A stretch of 64,000 nucleotides of DNA from Klebsiella oxytoca (GTDB taxonomy: Bacteria; Pseudomonadota; Gammaproteobacteria; Enterobacterales; Enterobacteriaceae), in assembly GCF_009707385.1 (NCBI RefSeq), contig NZ_CP046115.1:2666001-2730000 (forward strand), given 5' to 3'. A program made the translations under genes and the position numbers. The notes under the pieces were generated by a model, which was given only the letters and a program-made list of their open reading frames with translations, did no database searches and was not told the origin of the DNA. This document shows positions 44,879 to 53,564 of the stretch, piece after piece (the stretch's first letter is position 1; each line of letters starts with the position of its first letter).

Positions 44879-45444
44879 GCGCGATGAAAAATGGGGTCGT
44901 GGCGGACTCACGGCTTATTTCCGCCATCAATGCCTGCCGGTCACGGTTGAAAGCCTTTATTCGCGGACGAACCCCGCTGCACGATGAAGCCGACGATATC
45001 CTGCAGGAAGTGACTTATCAGCTTATCCGCGTCGAGCAGCCGGTGGAGAATATCGCCGCCTGGTTGTTCCGGGCGGCGCGAAATGAAATGACCGATCGGG
45101 CGAGAAAAAAGCGCGAGCTGCCGCTGGCGCAAGGCTTCCAGGATGAGGAGGAGGGCGAATTTCCCGAAGATGAGCTGGCCGAGACGCTGTTTGGCGTCCC
45201 ACAAACGCCGGAGGATGAGTACCTTAAAGCGCTACTGTGGGAGGAGTTGAATCAGGCGCTCTCAGAACTACCTCCCGCCCAGCGCGAGGTGTTTGAGAAA
45301 ACAGAGCTGCAGGGCTACAGCTATCGGGAACTGGCCGAAGAGTCCGGCGCGAGCGAGCAGGCATTGCTTTCGCGTAAGCACAAGGCGGTTCTCTATCTGC
45401 GCACTCGTCTGCGCTGCCTGTACGATGAGCTCCTCGCCGGTTAG
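44875..45444 (+). CDS. ECF-type RNA polymerase sigma factor
   Basis: A 189-residue sigma-70 family protein with only regions 2 and 4. Region 2 includes DEADDILQEVTYQLIRVEQPVENIAAWLFRAARNEMTDRARKK; region 4 is LSELPPAQREVFEKTELQGYSYRELAEESGASEQALLSRKHKAVLYLRTRL. The linker between them is acidic. GTG start overlaps the upstream stop (an ATG three codons later is an alternative). No recognisable anti-sigma gene is adjacent except the His-rich membrane protein. A good terminator follows. Confidence 0.86.
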   Translation: MSAMKNGVVADSRLISAINACRSRLKAFIRGRTPLHDEADDILQEVTYQLIRVEQPVENIAAWLFRAARNEMTDRARKKRELPLAQGFQDEEEGEFPEDELAETLFGVPQTPEDEYLKALLWEELNQALSELPPAQREVFEKTELQGYSYRELAEESGASEQALLSRKHKAVLYLRTRLRCLYDELLAG

Positions 45445-45450
45445 GCGTGC

Positions 45451-45477
45451 ATCCGGCCCTTTCACAGAGGGCCGGAT
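45451..45477 (+). terminator. Terminator after the ECF sigma gene
   Basis: ATCCGGCCCT and AGGGCCGGAT form a 10-bp perfect stem with a 7-nt loop, 7 bases after the stop. It lies between convergent genes and could act for both; the T-run is short. Confidence 0.7.
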
Positions 45478-45493
45478 TGTTAACGGTGAAGCA

Positions 45494-46111
45494 TTATGGA
45501 TTGTAGTCCCATGCTTTGAGAAACAGCGCAATCGCGCAGTCGGCAAGCTGCTCGAGCTTTTTAGGATCTATCGCTTTTTGTGCAATGAGCGCTCCCGGCA
45601 ACGGGTAGCCCATAATTGCGCCGAGAAACGCCGTCGCCTGAAGTTCCGGGTTGTCGAGGGTCAGCAGACCCTCATCTCGTTTCTGCGCAAGGATCTCACT
45701 GAGCGCCTGCAGTACGCGGCCAGAGGGTCGTTGCTCAAGCGTGACGTAAAGCTCGGGTTTCTGCACCAGCACCTGGATAAGCAGGCGCTGAAAATGGATA
45801 TTCTCCGGGGCATAGAAGTGCTGTTGCACAACGTTAGCAAACCCGTGCAGCAGCGCGGGAAGATCCTGCTGGCGCTCCTGCAAAAGCTGGCGCAGGGGCG
45901 GCTGCATTTTGTCATTCAGAAACGCAAACGTCTCCAGCAGCAGCGCATCTTTACCGCCGGGAAAATGGCTGTACAGCGTCGGCCGCGTGGTGCCCGCTTC
46001 GGCGGCAATGGTATCCAGAGACACGTCCAGCCCGTGCTGGAGAAACAGCTCACGGGCAGTTTGTAAAATGCGGGGGCGGGCTTTCATCGGCCGCCCGCGT
46101 TGATTGGCCAT
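45494..46111 (-). CDS. TetR-family regulator of the RND operon
   Basis: A 205-residue TetR protein. DNA-binding helix-turn-helix: ILQTARELFLQHGLDVSLDTIAAEAGTTRPTLYSHFPGGKDALL. The rest is a helical ligand-binding domain. It is the last gene of the same-strand cluster after the RND pump (11 bases away), so it probably represses that operon, including itself. The candidate operator is the 21-bp palindrome at 49691-49711. ATG at 46111 follows AAGGA; a TTG codon just before it is also in frame. Confidence 0.85.
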   Translation of the reverse strand: MANQRGRPMKARPRILQTARELFLQHGLDVSLDTIAAEAGTTRPTLYSHFPGGKDALLLETFAFLNDKMQPPLRQLLQERQQDLPALLHGFANVVQQHFYAPENIHFQRLLIQVLVQKPELYVTLEQRPSGRVLQALSEILAQKRDEGLLTLDNPELQATAFLGAIMGYPLPGALIAQKAIDPKKLEQLADCAIALFLKAWDYNP

Positions 46112-46122
46112 CAATTGATTCC

Positions 46123-49100
46123 TTACTGTTTGCGACTTTTCAGCCGCATGATTCCTTGCTGCACCAGCAGGAAAAATAGTGGAACGAAAAGCAACGTCAG
46201 CAGCGTCCCTGTGAGCATACCGCCAATGACCGCCGTCCCAATCTCTTGTTGGCTGGCAGCACCGGCTCCGCTAGAGAGTACCAGAGGGATCACGCCGACA
46301 ACAAATGCGAGTGAGGTCATAATGATAGGACGCAAACGCAGGCGTGCGCCTTCGAGGGCGGCCTCCGACAGGCTTTTCCCTTGCTGGAACTGCGCCAGCC
46401 CGAACTCAACGATTAAGATCGCATTTTTGGCCGAGAGGCCCATTGTCGTCAGCATCCCTACCTGGAAGTAAATGTCATTTTCATAACCGGCAAACAATGA
46501 AGCGCTGATGGCGCCAATAATGCCCAACGGGATAATCAGCATTACGGCAATGGGAACCGACCAGCTCTCATATAAGGCGGCCAGGCATAAAAACATAAAG
46601 GCCAGCGATGCCAGGTAGACCCACAGCGTTTGCACCGAAGATGACTGCTCCTGCCAGGACAAACCGCTCCATTGCAGATCAAAGCCGTTCAGCGAGCTGA
46701 CCAGGTCGGACATCTCAGCCATCGCCGTACCGGAGCTGACGCCGGGCGCCGCGCCTCCCTGAAACTGCACGGCCGACAAACCGTTAAACCGCTGAAGCAT
46801 TTGCGGCCCGGTGGTCCAGCGAAACGTCGAGAAGCTGTCGAAGGAAGCCATGTTGTCGCTGCTGCCGCGGACAAACCAGGCGGATAAATTTTCCGGCGTC
46901 GAACGCCAGGCTGCGTCTCCTTGCATATACACGCGTTTCACCCGCCCACGGTCGATAAAGTCGTTAATATATACGCCCCCCCAGGCCGCCGAGAGCGTAT
47001 TGTTGATATCGGCCTGATCCAGGCCCTGAGCCTGCGCTTTTTGTCTGTCGACATCGACCTGGAGCTGCGCCTTTTCTTCCAGACTATTGATTCGTACCGC
47101 GTCCAGAGCGGGATTTTCTCTGGCGGCATTGAGCAGGGTGGTTTGCGCCTGCATAAGCGCCGCGCTGCCGTTTTCCGCGCTGTCCTGCAGCCATAGCTCA
47201 AAACCGCTGGATTGCCCAAGCCCGCGCACGGTCGGGGGCGACATCACGCTGATGTTGGCCTGCCGGGCATTTTTATTAAAGTACTGGTTCGCGCGGGAAA
47301 TAATCGCCTGGGCGCTGTTTTTCTCCCCAGGACGCAGGTCCCAGTGCTTTAACTCAGCGAATGCCATGCCGACGTTCTGCCCGCTGCCGGCATTGTTTCT
47401 CCCTGTGACCATAAAAATAACGTTGAGGTTATCTTCCTCCTCGGTCATAAAATAGCGGGCAATATCAGCGCCAACCTCCTCGGTCATTGACATCGGCGAG
47501 CCAGACGGCAGCGTGTACTGAACCATGACCGCCCCCTGATCCTCCTCGGGCAGAAATCCGCTAGCGAGCTTCTGATATTGCCAGAGCATCAAAAAGGTCA
47601 GGATCAGGGCCAGGCAAACAAAACGGAACGGACGGGCGGTTATTCGTTGGAGCGTGGCCAGGTAGCGGTTCTGACTTATCGTCACGCCGCGATTGAAAAG
47701 GGTGAAAAAACGCCCTTTTTTCATGTGTCCTGGCTTGAGCAGATGGGCGCACAGCGTTGGCGTCAGCGTCAGGGCGACCAGCGCGGACAGCGCCATGGCT
47801 GAGACAATAGTCACGGTAAACTGGCGATAGATAATCCCGACCGAGCCGCCAAAGAACACCATCGGAATAAAAACGGCGGAGAGAACCAGCGCAATACCGA
47901 TTAGTGCCCCGGTTATCTCATTCATCGATCGTAGCGTGGCCTCCAGCGGGGTGAGGTCTTCCTCTGCCATCAAACGCTCAACGTTTTCCACCACCACGAT
48001 AGCGTCATCAACCAGCAGGCCGATTGCCAGCACCATCGCAAACAGGGTGAGGGTATTAATGCTGTAACCGAGCAGGCTGAGAATACCGAAAGTCCCCAGC
48101 AGAACGACCGGTACCGTAAGGGTCGGGATAAGCGTCGCCCGCCAGCTCTGAAGAAAAAGATACATGACGGCCACGACAAAGAGGATCGCTTCAATCAGCG
48201 TATGCACCACGCTTTCGATCGATACCGTCACAAACGGTGTGCTGTCGCGCGGGTAGGCAGCGACCACGCCTTGTGGAAAGCGGGAAGAGAGGCGTTCGAC
48301 TTCGGCCCGAACTTTTTCCGCGGTTTCCAGCGCGTTGGCTCCCGAGGCCAGTTGAATCGAGATCCCGGCGGAGGGGTAACCATTGAGCGTAGTTTGGTTT
48401 TGATAGTTTTCCGCGCCGATCTCGACACGGGCTACGTCGCGCAGGTACACCACCGAGCCATCGCTATTCGTGCGCAGAATAATATTCTCAAACTGCTCCG
48501 GACGCTCAAGTCGGGACTGCGTCGTCACCGTGGCGTTCAGATACTGTCCCTCAAGCGTCGGCAGCGAGCCAATTTCACCGCTGGTTACCTGCGAATTCTG
48601 CGCTTCAATGGCGGCCTGTACGTCCGAGGGCATCAGACCATAGCTGGTAAGCTGGAGCGGATTAAGCCAGATGCGCATGGCGTACTGCGCGCCAAAAACG
48701 GTGGTTTCACCCACGCCTTCAACCCGGCTCAACGGCTCCTGCAGGGAACTGACGAGAAAATCGCTGATATCAAGGCTGGTTAATTGCTCGCTTTGGTCAT
48801 ACAGGGCAACCACCATCAGGCTGTCGCCCTGGGATTTGGTAACGGTAATGCCTTGCTGCTGTACCTCCTGCGGTAAGCGGGTAATCGCCTGGTTTACCGC
48901 ATTTTGTACCTGTACCTGCGCCATATCAGGGTTAACGCCCTGATCGAAGCTAAGGCTAATCCGCGCCTGGCCAGCCGAACTGCTGCTTGAGGAGAAATAG
49001 ATCAGCCCGTCGATGCCTTTAATCTGCTGCTCCAGCACCTGGGTAACGCTATCCTCGACGGTTTCCGCTGAAGCGCCGGTATAGTTCGCCGTGACGTTGA

Positions 49101-49230
49101 CGGCAGGAGGAGCGATATCCGGATACTGTTCCACCGGCAAGGTCAGCAGGGCGAGAGCGCCGGCCGCCATAATGCAGATGGCGATGACGGCGGCAAAAAC
49201 GGGGCGAAAGACAAAAAAGCGGGCCAGCAT
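46123..49230 (-). CDS. RND multidrug efflux permease (HAE1 family)
   Basis: A 1035-residue inner-membrane RND transporter of the AcrB type. Signature stretches: MLARFFVFRPVFAAVIAICI at the start, DAIVVVENVERLM with the proton-relay Asp pair in segment 4 (GLLVDDAIVVVEN), and SAKNAILIVEFGLAQFQQGK in segment 10. Two large periplasmic loops give the usual porter domain. No membrane-fusion or outer-membrane gene is adjacent, which is unusual; it may borrow AcrA/TolC, as reported for K. pneumoniae KexD. A KexD assignment could not be tested. A small exported protein lies just upstream on the same strand and TetR downstream. Confidence 0.92.
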   Translation of the reverse strand: MLARFFVFRPVFAAVIAICIMAAGALALLTLPVEQYPDIAPPAVNVTANYTGASAETVEDSVTQVLEQQIKGIDGLIYFSSSSSSAGQARISLSFDQGVNPDMAQVQVQNAVNQAITRLPQEVQQQGITVTKSQGDSLMVVALYDQSEQLTSLDISDFLVSSLQEPLSRVEGVGETTVFGAQYAMRIWLNPLQLTSYGLMPSDVQAAIEAQNSQVTSGEIGSLPTLEGQYLNATVTTQSRLERPEQFENIILRTNSDGSVVYLRDVARVEIGAENYQNQTTLNGYPSAGISIQLASGANALETAEKVRAEVERLSSRFPQGVVAAYPRDSTPFVTVSIESVVHTLIEAILFVVAVMYLFLQSWRATLIPTLTVPVVLLGTFGILSLLGYSINTLTLFAMVLAIGLLVDDAIVVVENVERLMAEEDLTPLEATLRSMNEITGALIGIALVLSAVFIPMVFFGGSVGIIYRQFTVTIVSAMALSALVALTLTPTLCAHLLKPGHMKKGRFFTLFNRGVTISQNRYLATLQRITARPFRFVCLALILTFLMLWQYQKLASGFLPEEDQGAVMVQYTLPSGSPMSMTEEVGADIARYFMTEEEDNLNVIFMVTGRNNAGSGQNVGMAFAELKHWDLRPGEKNSAQAIISRANQYFNKNARQANISVMSPPTVRGLGQSSGFELWLQDSAENGSAALMQAQTTLLNAARENPALDAVRINSLEEKAQLQVDVDRQKAQAQGLDQADINNTLSAAWGGVYINDFIDRGRVKRVYMQGDAAWRSTPENLSAWFVRGSSDNMASFDSFSTFRWTTGPQMLQRFNGLSAVQFQGGAAPGVSSGTAMAEMSDLVSSLNGFDLQWSGLSWQEQSSSVQTLWVYLASLAFMFLCLAALYESWSVPIAVMLIIPLGIIGAISASLFAGYENDIYFQVGMLTTMGLSAKNAILIVEFGLAQFQQGKSLSEAALEGARLRLRPIIMTSLAFVVGVIPLVLSSGAGAASQQEIGTAVIGGMLTGTLLTLLFVPLFFLLVQQGIMRLKSRKQ

Positions 49231-49246
49231 TGTTATTCACCTTCGG

Positions 49247-49669
49247 TCAGTTAAGGGATTCTTGCAGAGCAAACACGGCAGGTGGTTCGCTGAGCTCGTC
49301 GTACGCAGGGAGAGGAGTAAAGGGCAATACCTGTCTTGCCGCATCGGGAAGGTTGCTCGTAAACAATTTGCGAATTGCTGAACATGACGATGCGCGCTGG
49401 TATTCACTCCACAGATAGTCATAGGTCTGAATACTGAAAATATTTTGCTGCAGTAAAAAGTGCAGTTCGCGCTGCCGCCGTTGTGCAGGCTGGCTCGTGA
49501 GAAGGGCGTGACAGAGCCGGGAATTATCCGCCTCTGAGGTGTGTGAACAGACGTTCTGGACACTATCATCTTGCAGGATGAATTTCGGCAACGAAGCGTT
49601 CGCACCGCAGGTGAAAAACGATAATCCAATGAAATAAAGAAGCTTTCCCCAGTTTCCTTCGTTGAACAT
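49247..49669 (-). CDS. Small secreted Cys-containing protein upstream of the RND pump
   Basis: A 140-residue protein with a predicted signal peptide (KLLYFIGLSFFTCGANA, cleavage about residue 25) and three Cys in the mature part (NVCSHT, RLCHAL, SSCSAI). It ends 16 bases before the RND start, so it is probably in that operon. No family is recognised. The Shine-Dalgarno sequence is weak and another frame is open here, so the coding assignment is moderate. If real it would be the sole extra component of the pump operon. Confidence 0.6.
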   Translation of the reverse strand: MFNEGNWGKLLYFIGLSFFTCGANASLPKFILQDDSVQNVCSHTSEADNSRLCHALLTSQPAQRRQRELHFLLQQNIFSIQTYDYLWSEYQRASSCSAIRKLFTSNLPDAARQVLPFTPLPAYDELSEPPAVFALQESLN

Positions 49670-49690
49670 CAGTCTGATCTCGTCTGTTTG

Positions 49691-49711
49691 TTTACTTTAC
49701 AGTAAAGTAAA
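49691..49711. promoter_or_regulatory. 21-bp perfect palindrome, candidate TetR operator
   Basis: TTTACTTTAC, one A, then GTAAAGTAAA: a perfect 10-1-10 inverted repeat 22 bases before the first gene of the small-protein/RND/TetR operon. Length and symmetry are typical of TetR-family operators. Confidence 0.6.
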
Positions 49712-49792
49712 TAAAATGTTTAAACAAGCGATCATCTGTACGAATGAAAAAAGGGAAAGCGAGAGTGTTAGCAGAAGGCTCCTGGCCGGGTT

Positions 49793-50245
49793 TTAGAACA
49801 TGCCGTTGCCGCTGGCGGTTTTTTGCGGAACGTTTTGGGTAACATCCCAGTGTTCAACGATTTTGTGCTGTTCGTTGAGGCGGAAGATATCCACGATAGC
49901 TCGCGTAACGCCCGGCTCACGACCGGTCACCTCAACGTGCAGGATCACGTTATCTCCGTCGACAAACGCCTGCTTAATTTCGCTGTGCGAGTCGGGATAT
50001 TTACTCTTCAGAAAAGCGATAAACTGTTGGAAGCCTTCCACGCCGTCTTTTGCCATCGGGTTATGCTGAATATAGTGATCCCCGAGATAGGGCCTGGCGG
50101 CAGAGAAGTCTTTGTCGTTTAAGGCTTTATTATAAAAATCAATAACATTCTTTTTATTCAACTGTTCGCTTTCGCTATTGCCCGCAAAAACGGCGGGCGT
50201 CAGAGCGCAAAACAGTGAAAAGGCGACGATCGATTTTTTCAGCAT
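49793..50245 (-). CDS. SnoaL/NTF2-like exported protein
   Basis: A 150-residue protein with a signal peptide (MLKKSIVAFSLFCALTPAVFA) and an NTF2/SnoaL-like domain (VIDFYNKALNDKDFSAARPYLGDHYIQHNP, VEGFQQFI, DGDNVILHVEVTG, IVDIFRLNEQHKIVEHWDV). Such domains are ligand-binding pockets or weak enzymes acting on polyketides and steroids; the role is unknown. ATG at 50245 has GGAGG seven bases upstream, better than an in-frame ATG eleven codons earlier. Confidence 0.8.
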   Translation of the reverse strand: MLKKSIVAFSLFCALTPAVFAGNSESEQLNKKNVIDFYNKALNDKDFSAARPYLGDHYIQHNPMAKDGVEGFQQFIAFLKSKYPDSHSEIKQAFVDGDNVILHVEVTGREPGVTRAIVDIFRLNEQHKIVEHWDVTQNVPQKTASGNGMF

Positions 50246-50299
50246 ACATCCTCCAGCGATGGTTTTAGTGTCAGGCACGAGGCCTGTCAGGTGAATGAA

Positions 50300-51625
50300 T
50301 CAACCTCCCCAGCGGCTTTTCAGATAGTTAACGGCCTGCTGGGTTTGCGGCTGATTGAGGTAATTCTCTCTGAACAAAATGGTGCCCTGAATCTGCGGCA
50401 TCGACTCGTTCAGATCAAGCTGCTTTTTCAATTCTGGCACGCCGCCGTTGCGCGTCCAGTCGGGCTCGTTCTTCGACGGTTCACCGACTTTGTACAGCGC
50501 TACGCCGATGTACAGGCGAGTATTGGTAGGTTTCACCACCTCAGCCCACCACTTCGCCAGCACATCGTAGCGGGCCGCGTCGCGGGCAAAGGGCCAGTAA
50601 ATTTGCGGCGCGATATAGTCCAGCCACCCTTGCTGCACCCAGAGACGGGTGTCAGCGTAGGACTCATCATAGGCTGCCGCGCCGCGGGTATCGGAACCCG
50701 CCGGATCGTGGGAGCGGTTACGCCAGACGCCTGCCGGGCTGACGCCGAATTCGACATCGGGATTAAGCTGCTTAATAGTGCGGGAAACCTGTTCAATCAA
50801 CAGTTGGGTATTGTGCCGACGCCAGTCCGCTTTCGCGGCAAAACCCTGGCCGTACTGCTGGAACGTCCGGTTATCGTTAAGTGCCGATCCAGGCGACTCA
50901 GTGTAAAAATAATCGTCAAACTGGACGCCGTCGATGGGATAACGCTCCACCACTTCCGCCACGATGCTGGTTATCCAGTCGCGCGCTTCAGGAATCCCCG
51001 GGTCGAGAACAAAGCGCTCGCCGGAGGTGCGGATCCACTCAGGATGCAGGACGTAAACGCTGGCTGGAACCTGCGACAGCGTACTGTTAAGCTCGGCGAC
51101 GGTTTTTGCTCGGGTGTTGACCGAAACGCGATAGGGGTTAAACCAGGCATGAACGCGCATCCCGCGCTTATGGGCCTCATCAAGCATGAATTTGAGCGGG
51201 TCGTAGCCCGGATCCTCGCCGATTTTTCCGGTCAGCATATCGGACCATGGCAGGATCTTTGACGGCCACAGGGCGGTACCGTCTGGCTTTACCTGGAAGA
51301 ATACGGTGTTAATACCGAGGCTTTTTAAATTATCCAGCTTAGCGATTAGCGCCTGCTGCTGGAGAGCGATGCGACGATCGGCCGTGATGCTGCCGTTGAC
51401 CGACTCCAGCGGCGGCCAGTCGAGACGGGAAACGGTGGTCAGCCAGACCCCGCGCACCGGTTCGTGGCTTTTGGGTAGGGTTGGTTGTTTGGTTGCCGGC
51501 GGCGTTGGGGTGACAAGCGAAACGGGCGGTTTGCTGCCGCAGTGGGCCAGCAGCAGCGCAGCAGTTATTGGTACGGCGGATATTTTTATTTTATTCAGGA
51601 TAGTGTTACGCGAGCGGATCGTCAT
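50300..51625 (-). CDS. digH: Divisome-associated glycosyl hydrolase DigH
   Basis: A 441-residue lipoprotein, very close to E. coli DigH (YddW, 439 residues). It is a GHL10-domain hydrolase that cuts denuded peptidoglycan glycan strands at the septum. Recognisable stretches: RGVWLTTVSRLDWPP, VFFQVKPDGTALWPSKILPWSD, RGMRVHAWFNPYR, DGVQFDDYFYTESPGS and SPAGVWRNRSHDP. The lipobox region LLLAHCGSK has His at -1 before the lipid Cys, where E. coli has Ser. The EGG-type cleavage site could therefore be weak, but a Cys is in place. Confidence 0.95.
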   Translation of the reverse strand: MTIRSRNTILNKIKISAVPITAALLLAHCGSKPPVSLVTPTPPATKQPTLPKSHEPVRGVWLTTVSRLDWPPLESVNGSITADRRIALQQQALIAKLDNLKSLGINTVFFQVKPDGTALWPSKILPWSDMLTGKIGEDPGYDPLKFMLDEAHKRGMRVHAWFNPYRVSVNTRAKTVAELNSTLSQVPASVYVLHPEWIRTSGERFVLDPGIPEARDWITSIVAEVVERYPIDGVQFDDYFYTESPGSALNDNRTFQQYGQGFAAKADWRRHNTQLLIEQVSRTIKQLNPDVEFGVSPAGVWRNRSHDPAGSDTRGAAAYDESYADTRLWVQQGWLDYIAPQIYWPFARDAARYDVLAKWWAEVVKPTNTRLYIGVALYKVGEPSKNEPDWTRNGGVPELKKQLDLNESMPQIQGTILFRENYLNQPQTQQAVNYLKSRWGG

Positions 51626-51894
51626 ATTTGCCAGCTTTTCTGGTCATCGCACAGGAGAGTCATTTTCGTATCATTCGGCTTTAAGTCAATAGTTTAGCGG
51701 CAGACATAACGGCCAGATCATTTCTGCCCGCAGCAGATTAAGCATCTTCTCGCGTCACGCAACGGTTTGCCATGATATATCATTGATATGCATTAAAACT
51801 TGATCGGTTCAGGGCGATTTTAAACAGGATTTGTTAAAATTTGGCCAAACAATTGACCGTCGCCCCCTATGGCGAGCGGAACTGGATTAGCACA

Positions 51895-53415
51895 ATGAAC
51901 TACTCATCATTACGCCATCGTTTGTGGATACTCTTGTTTCTGATTACGGTAATGAGTCTGGGAACGGGGCTTTGCTACTGGCAAATGCAAAAAAAAGTCG
52001 ACCGGGATATCCATTCACGGCTTCAACAGGCGATTTCGAGCCTTGACGTTACCGTTTCACATGCAGAGCAGGCCGCCGATCAGGCTGAACATTTTTTTGG
52101 CGCAAAGTGTAGTGAGAATGTCCTGACGGAGCTGCGAACGCTGGTTGCCACCATTCCGGATGTGCGCACGGTAAATTTAGGGCACCATGATGAAATTTAC
52201 TGCACCTCAGTTTTCGGCGGTCGCACGTTTCAGTTCGATCACACGCAATATACGCAAGGAGCGCTACGCCTGCTCAGCGGCAGCGAAATTACGCCGTCCA
52301 AGCCCTTAATGGTTTACTCTGAACAAGATGAACAGGGAAATACTATTCTGGTTGGCGTTGATGGTTATTATTTATACAACATTTTGAATGTCCTTGATGG
52401 CGATGCGCATCTGTATCTTAAGGTCGAAGACAGGGTGATGACCCGCAAGGGGAAAGTAACGACGACGCCGGATATCAAAGTTCCCGTACGCCTTGCCTCA
52501 GAGCAGTTTAACTATTCAGTTATTGCCGATCGTCACTATGCGAGCGGTATTGGTGCGTTTATACACCATGAACAATATACGCTTATCGCGATTATTCTGG
52601 CCTCGCTGCTGCTGACTTTCTTATTCAGAAACTACCTGCGCTACCGTAATACCATTGAGTATCAGCTCAGACAGGCTATCGAGCTTAAACAGCTCAAACC
52701 CTACATCCAGCCTATTATCAGCAATGAAACCAACTCGGTTGTCGGCGGCGAGGTGCTGGTGCGCTGGGAGCATCCCAAACAGGGGTTTATTGCGCCGGAT
52801 AAATTTATCTCCGTGGCGGAGCAGACGGGTTTGATAAAAGATATAACCGCGATTTGCTTTGCCGAAGTGAGTCGTCAGCTCCGTCGTCAACAATCGCTCA
52901 TCCCGAAGGGATTGTTTATCTGCTTTAATACCAGTTCGGTCAACTTTCAGGACAACGAAATTGTTACGCTATGCCAGACGTTTATTCAGCAGATGAAAGA
53001 GTCGCAAGTGCGCCTGGTACTGGAGATCACCGAGCGAGAGTCGATCGATAATACCCTGCAAACGTCAGAGGTTACGGACAAACTCAGAAGCATCGGAGTA
53101 CAGTTTTCGCTAGATGATTTTGGTACCGGTCACGCTAATTACAGCTACATCCAGCAGTTTAATCCGGAGATCATCAAAATCGATAAAGTGTTTACCTTCA
53201 ACATTGTCACCAATACTGCTTCTGCGCTGGTGGTTAAGAATATGGTCAATCTGGCGAAGAAATTTAATTGCCAGGTTATTGCTGAAGGCGTCGAGGAGAA
53301 GGAGCAGCTCGAGATGCTCAAAAATATGGGGATCGCTATCTACCAGGGCTACTATTTCTCGAAACCGGTACCGGTTAATGATTACATCACAATGCTTTCT
53401 CGCACGTTTCGCTAG
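51895..53415 (+). CDS. CSS-EAL cyclic-di-GMP phosphodiesterase
   Basis: A 506-residue membrane protein: TM 9-28, a periplasmic CSS-type domain (69-228) with the redox Cys pair region C72 and C103-T-S, a second TM (229-246) and a cytoplasmic EAL domain. The EAL motif reads E286-V-L (GGEVLVRWEHP); the other catalytic residues are present (FNTSSVNF, EITERE, DDFGTGHANYSYI, IKIDKVF, AEGVEE, QGYYFSKPV), so it should be active in degrading c-di-GMP. This architecture is that of E. coli PdeB/PdeC/PdeD/PdeG. The exact orthologue was not decided. The start is the ATG at 51895; an upstream in-frame stretch has no good start. Confidence 0.9.
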   Translation: MNYSSLRHRLWILLFLITVMSLGTGLCYWQMQKKVDRDIHSRLQQAISSLDVTVSHAEQAADQAEHFFGAKCSENVLTELRTLVATIPDVRTVNLGHHDEIYCTSVFGGRTFQFDHTQYTQGALRLLSGSEITPSKPLMVYSEQDEQGNTILVGVDGYYLYNILNVLDGDAHLYLKVEDRVMTRKGKVTTTPDIKVPVRLASEQFNYSVIADRHYASGIGAFIHHEQYTLIAIILASLLLTFLFRNYLRYRNTIEYQLRQAIELKQLKPYIQPIISNETNSVVGGEVLVRWEHPKQGFIAPDKFISVAEQTGLIKDITAICFAEVSRQLRRQQSLIPKGLFICFNTSSVNFQDNEIVTLCQTFIQQMKESQVRLVLEITERESIDNTLQTSEVTDKLRSIGVQFSLDDFGTGHANYSYIQQFNPEIIKIDKVFTFNIVTNTASALVVKNMVNLAKKFNCQVIAEGVEEKEQLEMLKNMGIAIYQGYYFSKPVPVNDYITMLSRTFR

Positions 53416-53456
53416 ACAAGAAGGGGGGCTAAAGGCTTCAGCCCTGCCGTAGCAAA

Positions 53457-53512
53457 AAACAGGAAATTAAAAGGTGATCGACTCGGCAAAACCGAGTCGT
53501 AATTTCCTGTTT
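53457..53512. promoter_or_regulatory. Long two-part hairpin before the orphan nqrE
   Basis: Outer stem AAACAGGAAATTA/TAATTTCCTGTTT (13 bp perfect) encloses an inner stem CGACTCGG-CAAAA-CCGAGTCG (8 bp perfect) with a 9-nt bulge on one side. It follows the EAL stop by 42 bases and precedes nqrE by about 50. Read on the minus strand it is followed by T-rich sequence, so it may be a terminator for something on that strand, or a leader or small-RNA structure. I know no matching family. Confidence 0.5.
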
Positions 53513-53564
53513 CCGCTAAAAATTTGGCATCATTGAGAAATAACTCAACAACATGGAGGTTGTC

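Noticed and set aside
46123..49230. Naming the RND permease kexD or acrB
   Set aside because: The family is certain but the specific orthologue could not be tested without a database search.
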